From positions 1 through 64,000 of the forward strand of contig NZ_JAPDDS010000003.1 in the NCBI RefSeq assembly GCF_025950085.1: a DNA stretch of 64,000 nucleotides, given 5' to 3'. Origin of the DNA: Luteolibacter flavescens (GTDB taxonomy: Bacteria; Verrucomicrobiota; Verrucomicrobiia; Verrucomicrobiales; Akkermansiaceae). How positions within the stretch are numbered: the first letter of the stretch is position 1; the number at the start of each line of letters is the position of its first letter. The position numbers and the translations under genes were made by a program. The notes under the pieces were generated by a model. The model was given only the letters and a program-made list of their open reading frames with translations. It searched no databases and was not told the DNA's origin. Below, one piece after another: positions 54,067-63,113 of this stretch.

Positions 54067-54555
54067 CTACCGGGTCCGCACTTCCAGCAGTTCGAAGACC
54101 GGCGCAGGGACGTAGCGGCGGACCTGGTCTTCCCAGCCTTCGGGACCGATGAGACCCTTCACCATGCTCGACGAGACCTCGGCGATGTCGCGCGGGGGCA
54201 TGAGGAAGCTGGTGGTGATGTGCGGCGCGAGGTCCGCATTGATGTGGCGCATCACGCGCTCGTACTCGTAGTCGTCCGGCCCGCGGATGCCGCGGAGGAT
54301 GAAGCGGGCGTCCATTTCCTTCGCATAGTCCACCAGATAGCGGTTGTGGAAATGCGCGATGGTGAGGCGCTCGCACGAGGGCACCGAAGCACGCAGCACC
54401 TCGAGGCGTTCCTCGACGGTGAAGGTATAGCTCTTCGACGGATTGCTGCCGATGGCGACGATCAGGCGGTCGAACAGCTCCAGGCCTTGCTGGATCATCC
54501 AGAGATGACCATTCGTCGGAGGGTCGAAGGAGCCGGCATACACCGCGGTGCGCAT
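54067..54555 (-). CDS. coaD: phosphopantetheine adenylyltransferase
   Basis: A 162-residue nucleotidyltransferase that makes dephospho-CoA from phosphopantetheine and [21 protein letters not shown] holds the TxGH nucleotide-binding motif; [22 protein letters not shown] and VSSSMVKGL complete the family pattern. The start at 54555 is the family-length one. Confidence 0.94.
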   Translation of the reverse strand: MRTAVYAGSFDPPTNGHLWMIQQGLELFDRLIVAIGSNPSKSYTFTVEERLEVLRASVPSCERLTIAHFHNRYLVDYAKEMDARFILRGIRGPDDYEYERVMRHINADLAPHITTSFLMPPRDIAEVSSSMVKGLIGPEGWEDQVRRYVPAPVFELLEVRTR

Positions 54556-54619
54556 GCGGGGAAAGTGGAGCGGGATCGCGGAACTTCCAAGTGCCAAGAA
54601 TGAGCCGCTTTCCCGGGGC

Positions 54620-55417
54620 TCACGGAAGCGGAAGCGTGCCTTGATTCAGCACGGCGAGATCTCCCCAGCCAAAGGACGTGTGCAGCGTCGCCTCCAGGTA
54701 GCCCTTTGCCTCCGCGATCGCCTCGTGGAGATCCTTCCCCAGCGCGAGGCTGGCGGCGATGGCTGCGGAGAGCGTGCAGCCGGTGCCATGCGAGGCAGGC
54801 GTGGCGATCCGCGGCGAGCGGAACCACGTGGGCAGATCCTTTTCCATCAGCAGGTCCGCGCACTCCGGGCCGCCGAGGTGGCCGCCCTTCAGGAGCACGG
54901 CGCAGCCATGCCGGGCAGACAATTCGCGCGCGGCGCGCTCCATCGTCGCCTCGTCCCGGGCGGGGGAACCCCAGAGGACTTCGGCCTCGTCCAGATTTGG
55001 CGTGATGACGGTGGCCAGCGGGAAAAGCCGCTCCTTGTAGGCGGAGATGGCATTTTCCTCCAGCAGCGGATCGCCGGTGGAGGCGATCATCACGGGATCG
55101 ATCACCAGCGGGATGCCGGGGTATTGCTGGAGGATCTCGGTGACGGCCACGATGTGGGCCTTCGAGAAAAGCATGCCGGTCTTGATCGCCGCCACGGGGA
55201 AGGCATCGAGCATCACGCGGAGCTGGTCCTGCAGGATGGCCGGGGGCACGGCGTGGACGGAGCGCACGACCTTCGGCGTCTCGGCCACCACACAGGTGAC
55301 GGCGGTCAGGCCGAAGATGCCGAAATGCTGGAAGGTCTTCAGGTCGGCCTGCAATCCGGCGCCAGCGGAGCAGTCGGAGCCGGCGATGGTCAGGGCGACG
55401 GGCGGGGAGGCATTCAT
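54620..55417 (-). CDS. thiD: hydroxymethylpyrimidine/phosphomethylpyrimidine kinase
   Basis: A 265-residue ribokinase-like enzyme phosphorylating the pyrimidine moiety of thiamine. [17 protein letters not shown] (N-terminal substrate site), [15 protein letters not shown] and the anion-hole [12 protein letters not shown] (with ASH before it) are visible. It lies upstream of coaD on the same strand with a 64-base gap, and no TPP riboswitch was seen before it. Confidence 0.94.
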   Translation of the reverse strand: MNASPPVALTIAGSDCSAGAGLQADLKTFQHFGIFGLTAVTCVVAETPKVVRSVHAVPPAILQDQLRVMLDAFPVAAIKTGMLFSKAHIVAVTEILQQYPGIPLVIDPVMIASTGDPLLEENAISAYKERLFPLATVITPNLDEAEVLWGSPARDEATMERAARELSARHGCAVLLKGGHLGGPECADLLMEKDLPTWFRSPRIATPASHGTGCTLSAAIAASLALGKDLHEAIAEAKGYLEATLHTSFGWGDLAVLNQGTLPLP

Positions 55418-55500
55418 TCCGAGGAAAAGTTAGACAGCTCCGGGGCAAAGGTCAAAGCACGCCAATACGTCATCGACAGGTCCGGGGGATCTGGCATCCC

Positions 55501-56136
55501 ATGCATTCCGTCATGGACGAGTATTCACCCTACCAGACGCCGCACAGTGCCGCCCCGCCTGCCCTGCCGCAGGGGCCGCCACCCCAGTCGGTGAAGGTTT
55601 TCGGAATCCTGCACCTCGTCCTGGCGGGTCTTGGGGTCATCTTCGCCCTCATTGGCTTCTTCTCAACGCAGTTCCAGTCGATGATCCACTCCATGAACCC
55701 CGACGATCCCTCGATCGTCGTGCAGCGGAAGTATCAGGAGGACCTATGGCCCATCTCCGTGATGACCAGCATGTTCTACCTGGGCCTTGCTGCGCTCCTG
55801 CTGGTGGCCGGGCTGAAGCTCGTCCGGGAAAAGGCGGACGGCGTGATGTGGTCGCACCGGTACGCCTGGACGTCCATCGTCACGAAGGTGATCTCGCTGG
55901 TGGTCACCGTGGCCTATGTGCTCCCGCTGACGAACCGCTTGATGGGAGAAGTCTTGGGAGACACCCGCGGGCTGCCTGCTGGCTCGTCCCAGACCATCAT
56001 GAACGTGACGAAGTCATTCACGACCATCTCCTCGATTCTCACGCCGATCATCGCCTGCATCTACCCGGCGCTGGCCCTCTACTTCCTCAGCCGCCCGGCC
56101 GTGAAGGCATGGGTCATCCGCGCCTCCGGGCGATGA
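55501..56136 (+). CDS. hypothetical membrane protein with Pro-rich N-terminus
   Basis: A 211-residue protein with a Pro-rich cytosolic N-terminus (residues 1-30) and four predicted membrane helices (around GILHLVLAGLGVIFALIGFF, FYLGLAALLLVAGLKLV, IVTKVISLVVTVAYVLPL and LTPIIACIYPALALYFL). No family recognised. It converges with apaG, their ends 3 bases apart. Confidence 0.75.
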   Translation: MHSVMDEYSPYQTPHSAAPPALPQGPPPQSVKVFGILHLVLAGLGVIFALIGFFSTQFQSMIHSMNPDDPSIVVQRKYQEDLWPISVMTSMFYLGLAALLLVAGLKLVREKADGVMWSHRYAWTSIVTKVISLVVTVAYVLPLTNRLMGEVLGDTRGLPAGSSQTIMNVTKSFTTISSILTPIIACIYPALALYFLSRPAVKAWVIRASGR

Positions 56137-56139
56137 GCA

Positions 56140-56526
56140 TCAGGCCCAGCCCGGGACCGTGAGCCGGAACTCCGGGATGCGGGTGAAAACCCACTCGCCC
56201 TCTTCAGTTTCGCCGAAAAAGGCTCCCTCCGCCGTCCCGTCGCCGCGGGTGACGTGGTAGCTGTTGTAGGAGAAATTTTCGCCCGGCCCCAGCACCGGGC
56301 TCTGGCCGACCACGCCATCGCCCTCGACGACGGTCACCTCGCCATCGTCCTCGCGCACGACCCACTTGCGGCCGCGGATGGTCACCCTTTCCTCGGACTC
56401 GTTCTTGATGGAAATGAAGTACACGAAGGGATGCGGGCGCTCGTCGGGAGCGTCCAGACTGGGCATGTAGATCACGTCATCCACCTTGACGCTCAGCCCG
56501 TCCAGTTTCCTCAGCATCGGGGTCAT
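56140..56526 (-). CDS. apaG: ApaG family protein
   Basis: A 128-residue ApaG/FN3-like beta-sandwich (DUF525). The hallmark HPFVYFISIKNESEERVTIRGRKWVVREDDGEVTVVEGDGVVGQ and GENFSYNSYHVTRGDGTAEGAFFG are clear. ApaG is implicated in cobalt resistance and diadenosine tetraphosphate metabolism in other species. The start at 56526 fits family length; the longer frame adds 33 codons. Confidence 0.92.
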   Translation of the reverse strand: MTPMLRKLDGLSVKVDDVIYMPSLDAPDERPHPFVYFISIKNESEERVTIRGRKWVVREDDGEVTVVEGDGVVGQSPVLGPGENFSYNSYHVTRGDGTAEGAFFGETEEGEWVFTRIPEFRLTVPGWA

Positions 56527-56742
56527 GTCCTGCGACCTTGAACGACTCGCGCGGGCCGTGCCAAGCCGCAAGCGAGGTTTTTTCAGTGCCCATTCGGCGA
56601 CCGGAAAGGCCCTGATATGTGTCACTTGCCACGATTTTCTGGCGGCAGGCGGCGTCTCCTGCTAGGCCCGCATCGGGTCGGATCTCCGGGTTTGCCCCGC
56701 ATCTCCCCCTCCCCCATGCCCCTGCCTCCCCCGCCCTCCTCC

Positions 56743-57399
56743 ATGAAACCCGGTCCCCTGAGGAGCTTCTTCCTCATCCTCGCCGTTCTCATTCTCCTGA
56801 CCATCGTCATCAGCCCCGTGCTCACCGTGTGGACCATCCGCCGGGACGCGAACCGCATCGTCTCGGACTCCCTGCAGGGCCTCGCGACCAGCAGCCTGGC
56901 GACCATGCAGATGTCCGAGGGCTTTCTCGATACCACGCGCGCCGTAAGCGGCCGTGGCATGGCAGGCCCGGAACTGGCCGCGAGCCTCGGCGAACGCAGC
57001 CGTGCCACTGATGCGCAATACACCGCCCACCGCGAGACGCTCCAGACCGACTCCGAGCGCGCCGCATTTGACCGGCTGACCGCGACGAAGGACGACTACC
57101 GCGCCACGCGAAAGGCCGTCGTGGACCTCATCACCGCCGGGCAGATGCAGGAAGCCGACGCGCTTTTCGAATCCGAGTGCGTGCCGAAATTCCACGCCTA
57201 CGCGCAGGCGCTGGGAAATCTGGTGGAGCACAATGCCGCTGAGGCGCGTGCCGGTGGCGCGGAGATCATCCGGCTCTGCCACGTGCTCCTCGGCGTGCAG
57301 GCGCTGCTGCTGGTGTTCTTTTTCATCTACGGCTTCTTCGTCCCGCTGACCGCCGTGATGGAGCGGCTGTCACGGAACCCCATCGTGGTCCGCCGCTGA
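56743..57399 (+). CDS. orphan four-helix-bundle sensor-like membrane protein
   Basis: A 218-residue protein with an N-terminal membrane span (about residues 10-30), a periplasmic helical part of about 130 residues resembling the 4HB_MCP sensor domain (NRIVSDSLQGLATSSLATMQMSEGFLDTTRAV ... ADALFESECVPKFHAYAQALGNLVEHNAAEARAGG), and a C-terminal span (VLLGVQALLLVFFFIYGFF). No HAMP, kinase or chemotaxis signalling domain follows. The start at 56743 (MKPGPLRSF) is preferred over longer ones. Confidence 0.7.
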   Translation: MKPGPLRSFFLILAVLILLTIVISPVLTVWTIRRDANRIVSDSLQGLATSSLATMQMSEGFLDTTRAVSGRGMAGPELAASLGERSRATDAQYTAHRETLQTDSERAAFDRLTATKDDYRATRKAVVDLITAGQMQEADALFESECVPKFHAYAQALGNLVEHNAAEARAGGAEIIRLCHVLLGVQALLLVFFFIYGFFVPLTAVMERLSRNPIVVRR

Positions 57400-57431
57400 A
57401 TCCCCCCTTCCCACCTTATCCCTCCCTCACC

Positions 57432-58445
57432 ATGGACCTCGCCGACGAATCTCCCCGGGGAATCGCCGCCTACGACACCGCCGGTGGCCGCGGCATGAGC
57501 GTGCTCAATGCCATGTACTACCTCTTCAAGCCCTTCCTGCCCCAGACGGTGCGCTACACGATGAGGAGGCTGCGCGCGAACTACAAGCTGCAGACCGCGA
57601 AGGACTGGCCAATCATGCTCTCCGCGGGCGAGGCTCCCGCCGGATGGCCGGGGTGGCCGGATGGCAAGCAATTCGCCGTGGTGCTGACCCACGATGTCGA
57701 GGGCCCCGTCGGCTTGGAGCGTTGCCACCAGCTCGCCGCGCTCGAGCTGAAGCACGGCTTTCGCTCCTCCTTCAATCTCATCCCGGAAGGCGGCTACGAG
57801 GTCACCCCGGAATTCCGCAAGTCGCTCACCGATCTGGGCTTTGAAATCGGCGTCCATGATCTCCGCCACGATGGCTCGCTGTATCGCTCGAAGAAGTCCT
57901 TCGACGAATGCTCAGTGGCCATCAACGGGCACCTCCGCGAGTGGCGTGCGGTCGGCTTCCGGGCGGGCTTCATGTTCCACAATCTGGAGTGGCTGAAGAA
58001 CCTGGACATCGACTACGACGCCTCGACCTTCGACACCGATCCCTTCGAGCCGCAACCCGACGGCGCGGGCACCATCTTCCCCTTCGTCGTGAAAGGCAGC
58101 ACCCCGGAAGAAAGCTACGTCGAGCTGCCCTACACGCTGCCGCAGGATGTGACGCTCTACCTGATCCTGCGCCAGCAGACGAACGAGATCTGGTGCGAGA
58201 AGACCGACTGGCTCGCCGAACGCGGAGGCATGGTGCTGGCAAATGTCCACCCGGACTACGTCGCCTTCGACGGACGGAAGCCGACCATCAGCGAATTCGA
58301 CGCGGCGCTCTACGAGGATTTCCTCTGCCACATCAAGGAGAAGCATGCAGGCCGCTATTGGAACCCGCTGCCCCGGGAAATGAGCCAGTACATCGCCGGA
58401 ATGCCCGCAGCCTCACCGCTTGCCACCCGTGCCGCCGCCCCCTAG
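57432..58445 (+). CDS. polysaccharide deacetylase-like protein
   Basis: A 337-residue protein with a NodB-type fold: VVLTHDVEGPVGLERC contains the catalytic Asp-Asp-like THDVE motif, and FEIGVHDLRHDGSLY the His metal ligands. The C-terminal VHPDYVAFDG is also typical. It is truncated relative to classic chitin deacetylases at neither end but carries an N-terminal helix (ALNAMYYLFKPFLPQTV). Function probably in exopolysaccharide or glycan modification; substrate unknown. tyrS starts 12 bases later. Confidence 0.8.
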   Translation: MDLADESPRGIAAYDTAGGRGMSVLNAMYYLFKPFLPQTVRYTMRRLRANYKLQTAKDWPIMLSAGEAPAGWPGWPDGKQFAVVLTHDVEGPVGLERCHQLAALELKHGFRSSFNLIPEGGYEVTPEFRKSLTDLGFEIGVHDLRHDGSLYRSKKSFDECSVAINGHLREWRAVGFRAGFMFHNLEWLKNLDIDYDASTFDTDPFEPQPDGAGTIFPFVVKGSTPEESYVELPYTLPQDVTLYLILRQQTNEIWCEKTDWLAERGGMVLANVHPDYVAFDGRKPTISEFDAALYEDFLCHIKEKHAGRYWNPLPREMSQYIAGMPAASPLATRAAAP

Positions 58446-58457
58446 GGTGCGCGCCCC

Positions 58458-59639
58458 GTGACTCCGGAAGAACAGCTCAAAATCCTGACCGCCGGCACCG
58501 TGAAGGTGCTCTCCGAAAAGGAACTTCTCGAAAAACTCCGCCTCGGCCGGCCCCTGCGCATCAAGCTCGGGCTCGATCCGACGTCGCCGGACATCCACCT
58601 CGGCCATACCGTGGTCTTCGAGAAAATGCGGCAGTTCCAGCAGCTCGGCCACCAGATCGTGATCATCATCGGTGACTTCACTGCGACGATCGGCGACCCC
58701 TCCGGCCGCTCCGCGACCCGCCCGCCGCTCTCCCGCGAGGACGTGCTGGTCAATGCCGAGACCTACACCACCCAGCTCTTCAAGCTGCTCGACAAGGAGA
58801 AGACCGAGATCGTCTACAATGGCGACTGGTTCCGGAAGATGACCTTCGAGGACGTGCTGCGCCTGAATGCCCGCGTCACCATGCAGCAGATGCTCCAGCG
58901 TGAGGATTTCCGCAACCGCATCGACAAGGGCCAGGAAGTCCGGCTCCACGAGATCCAGTACCCCATCGTTCAGGGCTGGGACTCCGTGGAAGTCCGCGCC
59001 GATGTCGAGCTGGGAGGCACCGACCAGCTTTTCAATCTCCTCGTGGGCCGGGACCTCCAGAAGGAGGAAGGCCAGCCACAGCAGGTGGTGATCACCATGC
59101 CGCTGCTGGAAGGCCTCGACGGCGTGAAGAAGATGTCGAAGTCCTACGGCAACTACGTCGGCGTCAGCGATGCCCCGCAGGACATGTTTGGCAAGCTGAT
59201 GAGCGTGTCCGACGAGCTGATGTTGCGCTACTACCTGCTGCTGCTCGGCGAGACGCTCGATCCCGCCATCCATCCGATGGAGGCGAAGAAGTCGCTCGCG
59301 GAGAAGATCACGCGACGCTTCCACGGCGACGAGGCCGGAGCAGGCGCGCGCGCGGACTGGGACACGCGCTTCTCGAAAAAGGACCTCATTAGTGCAGATC
59401 TGCCGGAGCTGGCCATCGCCGACCTGCCTGCCGAGTTGAATGTCCTGACGCTCACCGCGCATGGCTTCAAGGCCGCCTTCGGGCTGGAGAAGTCGAATGG
59501 CGAGCTGCGGAAGCAATTCATCACCACCGGTTCCGTGCAGCTCAATGGCGAGAAGCTCACCGAGCCCTCCGCCACGGTCGCGCCGCAGCCGGGCGACGTG
59601 CTGAAGCTCTCGAAAAAGCACGCGGTGCGCTTCATCTGA
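58458..59639 (+). CDS. tyrS: tyrosyl-tRNA synthetase
   Basis: A 393-residue class I aminoacyl-tRNA synthetase. HLGH (residues 47-50) replaces HIGH, the KMSKS motif is at residues 225-229, and the tyrosine-binding region is around VQGWDSVEVRADVELGGTDQLFNLLVGRDLQ. A C-terminal S4-like domain (about 330-390: FITTGSVQLNGEKLTEPSATVAPQPGDVLK) binds the anticodon arm. The start codon is GTG at 58458. Confidence 0.95.
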   Translation: MTPEEQLKILTAGTVKVLSEKELLEKLRLGRPLRIKLGLDPTSPDIHLGHTVVFEKMRQFQQLGHQIVIIIGDFTATIGDPSGRSATRPPLSREDVLVNAETYTTQLFKLLDKEKTEIVYNGDWFRKMTFEDVLRLNARVTMQQMLQREDFRNRIDKGQEVRLHEIQYPIVQGWDSVEVRADVELGGTDQLFNLLVGRDLQKEEGQPQQVVITMPLLEGLDGVKKMSKSYGNYVGVSDAPQDMFGKLMSVSDELMLRYYLLLLGETLDPAIHPMEAKKSLAEKITRRFHGDEAGAGARADWDTRFSKKDLISADLPELAIADLPAELNVLTLTAHGFKAAFGLEKSNGELRKQFITTGSVQLNGEKLTEPSATVAPQPGDVLKLSKKHAVRFI

Positions 59640-59764
59640 CCCGTGACGGGACACATGCGGAACATCGGTCCAGCCGATGTTCCGCACGAGATTATGGATT
59701 GTTGAAAAGCCGCCTTTGCCGGTCACCTTGTTCCGTTCCCATAACCCGGGAACCCAAGGCCCGG

Positions 59765-61165
59765 ATGACGCATCAATCCACAACCCCGCGCAGCGCGATC
59801 GCCCCGGAACGACCGTTCACGGGCCGTCTCGCGGTGACGCCTCCCTTTCACCGGCAGTGGATGCTGGCGGGAAATCCGGCGCGATTCTTCGAGCGCCTCA
59901 TCCGTGACCATGGCGACTTCGTCCGCTACCGCGGCATCATCAGCTTCCACCTGATCAATCACCCGGAGCTGGTGCATCAGGTGCTGAAGGCGACCCACCG
60001 GCAATTCGACAAGAACAGCCGCGTTTACAACCGCTTCAGGAATGCCTTTGGCGACGGACTGGTGACGGCCGAGGGAGAGCGGTGGAAGCGCCAGCGCAAG
60101 ATGCTGCACCCCATCTTCAGCTCGGCATCGATCAGGCGGTTCTTCGACCTGATGCTGGAGTCCGCAAATGCCACCGCGGAGCGATGGTCGGTCCGTGCGA
60201 GGAGCGGCGAGGTCTTCAACATGGCCGCCGAGATGGATCACCTGATGCTGGAGATCGCAGGACGCGCGTTCTTCAGCCAGGCATTTGACCGCACGGCCGA
60301 CCGCATCAGCGGATGGACGCATGCGATCAACCGCTACTGCGCGATCCCTCCCCTGCCCGTCATTTCCGACCTGCGCTTTCCCACGCCGCTCAATCTGAAA
60401 CTCCGGCGCGTGCTTTCGGAGTATCGTGACTTCGTCCGCGATGTGATCCGTGATCGCATGGCCGGCGGAATGAAGGATGATCTGTTAGGAGTGCTGCTCA
60501 CGTCCAAGGACGAGGACACCGGCGAACCGATGGGCGAGGAAGACATCGCGGAAGAAGTGCTGGGCATGATCATCGGCGGCCATGAGACCAGCTCCACAGC
60601 GATGACCTGGATCTGGCACGAGCTTCACCACCATCCTCGGATCGAGCAGCGGCTGGTGGAAGAAATCGAAGCGGTATGCGGCAATGCTCCCGTCACCCTC
60701 GACCAGCTTCCCCACCTGCGGCTCACGACCATGGTGATCCAGGAGACGCTGCGGCTCCACCCGCCCTTTTGGTTCGAGAACCGCAACACGATCTCCGACG
60801 TCGAGCTTGGCGGCGTGATCATTCCCCGTGGCTCGATGATCGTCTTCAGCCGTTACTCCGTGCAGCGGCATCCCGACTTCTGGGAGTGCCCGGATGAGTT
60901 CCGCCCGGAACGCTTCGATCCGGAAAGCCCGGAGAATGGCGAAGGATCTCGCGCCTTCATCCCCTTCGGCAGCGGCCCGCGCGTGTGCATCGGCAGGCAC
61001 TTCGCGATGATGGAGCTGGTCGTCATCCTCGTCACCATCCTGCAGCGCTACCGCGTGATCGTGGACGCCAGCGATCGCCATGAGATGGCGGCACGCATGA
61101 CCATGGTGCCGAAGCACGGGCTGAAAGTCCGCCTCGAAACCCGCACCGATTTCCTCCCCGCATGA
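59765..61165 (+). CDS. cytochrome P450
   Basis: A 466-residue P450. Diagnostic features: GGHETS at residues 271-276 (oxygen-binding I-helix), ETLR at 327-330 (ExxR), PERF at 381-384 and FGSGPRVCIG (401-410) with haem-ligating Cys408. No membrane anchor, so a soluble bacterial enzyme. It is the first of four genes coupled by ATGA overlaps (next start at 61162). A hydroxylase acting on an acyl, terpene or aromatic substrate within that pathway is inference. Redox partners are not adjacent in this window. Confidence 0.95.
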   Translation: MTHQSTTPRSAIAPERPFTGRLAVTPPFHRQWMLAGNPARFFERLIRDHGDFVRYRGIISFHLINHPELVHQVLKATHRQFDKNSRVYNRFRNAFGDGLVTAEGERWKRQRKMLHPIFSSASIRRFFDLMLESANATAERWSVRARSGEVFNMAAEMDHLMLEIAGRAFFSQAFDRTADRISGWTHAINRYCAIPPLPVISDLRFPTPLNLKLRRVLSEYRDFVRDVIRDRMAGGMKDDLLGVLLTSKDEDTGEPMGEEDIAEEVLGMIIGGHETSSTAMTWIWHELHHHPRIEQRLVEEIEAVCGNAPVTLDQLPHLRLTTMVIQETLRLHPPFWFENRNTISDVELGGVIIPRGSMIVFSRYSVQRHPDFWECPDEFRPERFDPESPENGEGSRAFIPFGSGPRVCIGRHFAMMELVVILVTILQRYRVIVDASDRHEMAARMTMVPKHGLKVRLETRTDFLPA

Positions 61166-62034
61166 AGGCCTTCCCATTCCTCACCGACTACGTCAACCAG
61201 ACCTTCGCGAATGAGAAGCAGCGCTGGGACTACGTCTTCCTGCGGCCCATTCTCCAGGTCTTCTACTTCTTCATGAGGATCTTCCTCTTCCCGATGAAGT
61301 ACCTGATCCACCGGCGGCCCTATGGCTTCGAGGCGCGGTGCATCGATGGCGTGCTCGCCTTCGGCATGAAATACTTCGCCACGGTGGAGGCGGTGGAGAT
61401 GGTGGTGCGCCACGTGCAGATCGAGCCGCTGCTCTACCGGCACCTGCTGGCGGAGGACTCTCACGTCGAGGGCACGAAGCGGAAATTCAACGGCATCGAC
61501 GGCGACTACAACGTGGACAGCCTGCGCGAGATGGTGCGGAACAACCTGACCATCGGCCACGACGAGCTGTCGTACGAGTTGGTGGACCGCTTCGACAAGG
61601 AGGCCTTCCTGGCCGACCTCGACCGCATCCGCAGCCGCATGCCCGAGGACCACATGCTCTACAGCAAGCGCGCGATGGACGCGACGCGGGAGCACTCGAT
61701 GGAGCTGATCGGCGTGACGAACGTGGTCATCATGATCGTCATCGTCATCACGATCTTCGGCGACCTGCGGACCACGGTGAAGGCGTTGAATTCCTTCGAC
61801 TCGGATGCCGTGCTGCTGTGGGCGATGAAGCATCTCTACGCCCATGACCAGACGGTGCTGACGGACCTCGACTTCTACCTGCAGGGCGAGACGAACCGCG
61901 GCCACTACAACAGCAACGTCTTCTTCTCCAGCCCCAGCCTCTACCTCCACAACCACATCGCCTTCGATGAATACGCCTATCAGGTGCTGAGGGAGCGCCC
62001 GCCGATCCCCGGCCCGAAGCCCGCCTTGTCATGA
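61162..62034 (+). CDS. unrecognised protein with one membrane span (pathway gene)
   Basis: A 290-residue protein. An N-terminal amphipathic/hydrophobic region (about residues 27-50, RPILQVFYFFMRIFLFPMKYL) and one strong membrane helix (VTNVVIMIVIVITIFGDL, about 187-204) surround conserved-looking charged segments (REMVRNNLTIGHDELSYEL and HNHIAFDEYAYQVL, with many His). It overlaps both neighbours by ATGA. I do not recognise a family; its position between a P450 and a KAS III-like enzyme implies a role in the same biosynthetic pathway, for example as a membrane-associated acyl-handling or hydrolytic enzyme. Confidence 0.75.
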   Translation: MKAFPFLTDYVNQTFANEKQRWDYVFLRPILQVFYFFMRIFLFPMKYLIHRRPYGFEARCIDGVLAFGMKYFATVEAVEMVVRHVQIEPLLYRHLLAEDSHVEGTKRKFNGIDGDYNVDSLREMVRNNLTIGHDELSYELVDRFDKEAFLADLDRIRSRMPEDHMLYSKRAMDATREHSMELIGVTNVVIMIVIVITIFGDLRTTVKALNSFDSDAVLLWAMKHLYAHDQTVLTDLDFYLQGETNRGHYNSNVFFSSPSLYLHNHIAFDEYAYQVLRERPPIPGPKPALS

Positions 62035-63113
62035 ACTGCTACATCACCGGAACCGGATCCTTCCTGCCGGGCGAGCCCGTCGCGAATGCGGCCATCCCGG
62101 ACTACATGGGAGAGCTGCCGGACGAGGCGCTGGTCCGCCGGAAGATCCTCCGCATGAACGGGATCAAGTCCCGCCACTACGCGCTCGATCGCGAGCAGCG
62201 GGCGACGCACGACGTTTACGAAATGGCGGCGCTCGCGGCGAAGGCATGCCTCGATGGAAAGCCGCGCGGCATCACCTATCTCTCCGCCGGCTCGACGAAT
62301 GCCCCGCTGGTCGGCCCCGGCCTCTCCAGCATCCTGCACTCGCGCCTCGCCGACCACGGGCTGGCTACCGATGCGCTGGAGATCAACTCGAACGCCGGGA
62401 TCTGCACGTCGTCCGCGCAGGCATTCGTCAATGCGTGCCGCGCGGTGGCCTCGGGCGATCATCGCGAGGCGCTCTGCATCGGCGTGGAGCAACCGTCGGA
62501 CATCCTGAAATCAAGCGTGATCCGGCCACCCGACGATCGCGACGAGCATGCGGAGCATCCGACCGGCTCGAAGTGGTTCATGTCCGTCTTCCTCCGCTCC
62601 ATGCTCTCCGACGGAGCGGGTGCCGCACTGTTGTGCGGCGAGCCGGCGAGGGACCGGATCTCTTATCAGGTGGACTGGACCTACTCGCGCTCCTTCGCCC
62701 ATGAGACCCCTCTCTGCATGAGCCTGGAGAGCCGCAGCCTGCTGCTCAGCCAGGACGTGGCAATCCTCGCGCGGCACATGAAGCCCTGCGTGGACCAGCT
62801 CATGCGCGGTGCGATGGAGCGTCATGGGGCAAGGCTCGCGGACTACCGCGTGGTGCTGCCGCATCTTTCGTCCTTCTACTTCAAGAGCTACATGCTCGAT
62901 GTGCTGAAGGAGCTGGGCGATGGCGCCGAGATCGACCACTGGACCAATCTCGAAACCGCCGGAAACACCGGTGCCGCCAGCATCTACATCATGCTGGACG
63001 AATACACGCGCAGCCACGCCCCGGCCCATGGCGAGAAGCTGCTGCTCTTCATCCCGGAGTCCGGGCAATTCAACTTCGTCGTCGTCAGCCTCACCACCAT
63101 CCATCCGTCATGA
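62031..63113 (+). CDS. beta-ketoacyl-ACP synthase III-like enzyme
   Basis: A 360-residue thiolase-fold condensing enzyme of the FabH/KAS III family. The catalytic triad is visible as Cys125 (NSNAGICTSSAQAF), His278 (VVLPHLSSFYF) and Asn312 (ETAGNTGAASIY). The sequence departs from housekeeping FabH (extra insert about 165-185, DDRDEHAEHPTGSK), as in secondary-metabolite or olefin-type KAS III proteins. Coupled by ATGA to its neighbours. It probably condenses an acyl starter unit with malonyl-ACP or another acyl chain (inference). Confidence 0.9.
   Translation: MNCYITGTGSFLPGEPVANAAIPDYMGELPDEALVRRKILRMNGIKSRHYALDREQRATHDVYEMAALAAKACLDGKPRGITYLSAGSTNAPLVGPGLSSILHSRLADHGLATDALEINSNAGICTSSAQAFVNACRAVASGDHREALCIGVEQPSDILKSSVIRPPDDRDEHAEHPTGSKWFMSVFLRSMLSDGAGAALLCGEPARDRISYQVDWTYSRSFAHETPLCMSLESRSLLLSQDVAILARHMKPCVDQLMRGAMERHGARLADYRVVLPHLSSFYFKSYMLDVLKELGDGAEIDHWTNLETAGNTGAASIYIMLDEYTRSHAPAHGEKLLLFIPESGQFNFVVVSLTTIHPS

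Noticed and set aside
55418-55500. TPP riboswitch before thiD
   Set aside because: The conserved CUGAGA and GGGAACC-type segments are not present in the short gap.
58441-58460. T-box leader before tyrS
   Set aside because: Only 12 bases separate the preceding stop codon from the tyrS start, leaving no room for a T-box.
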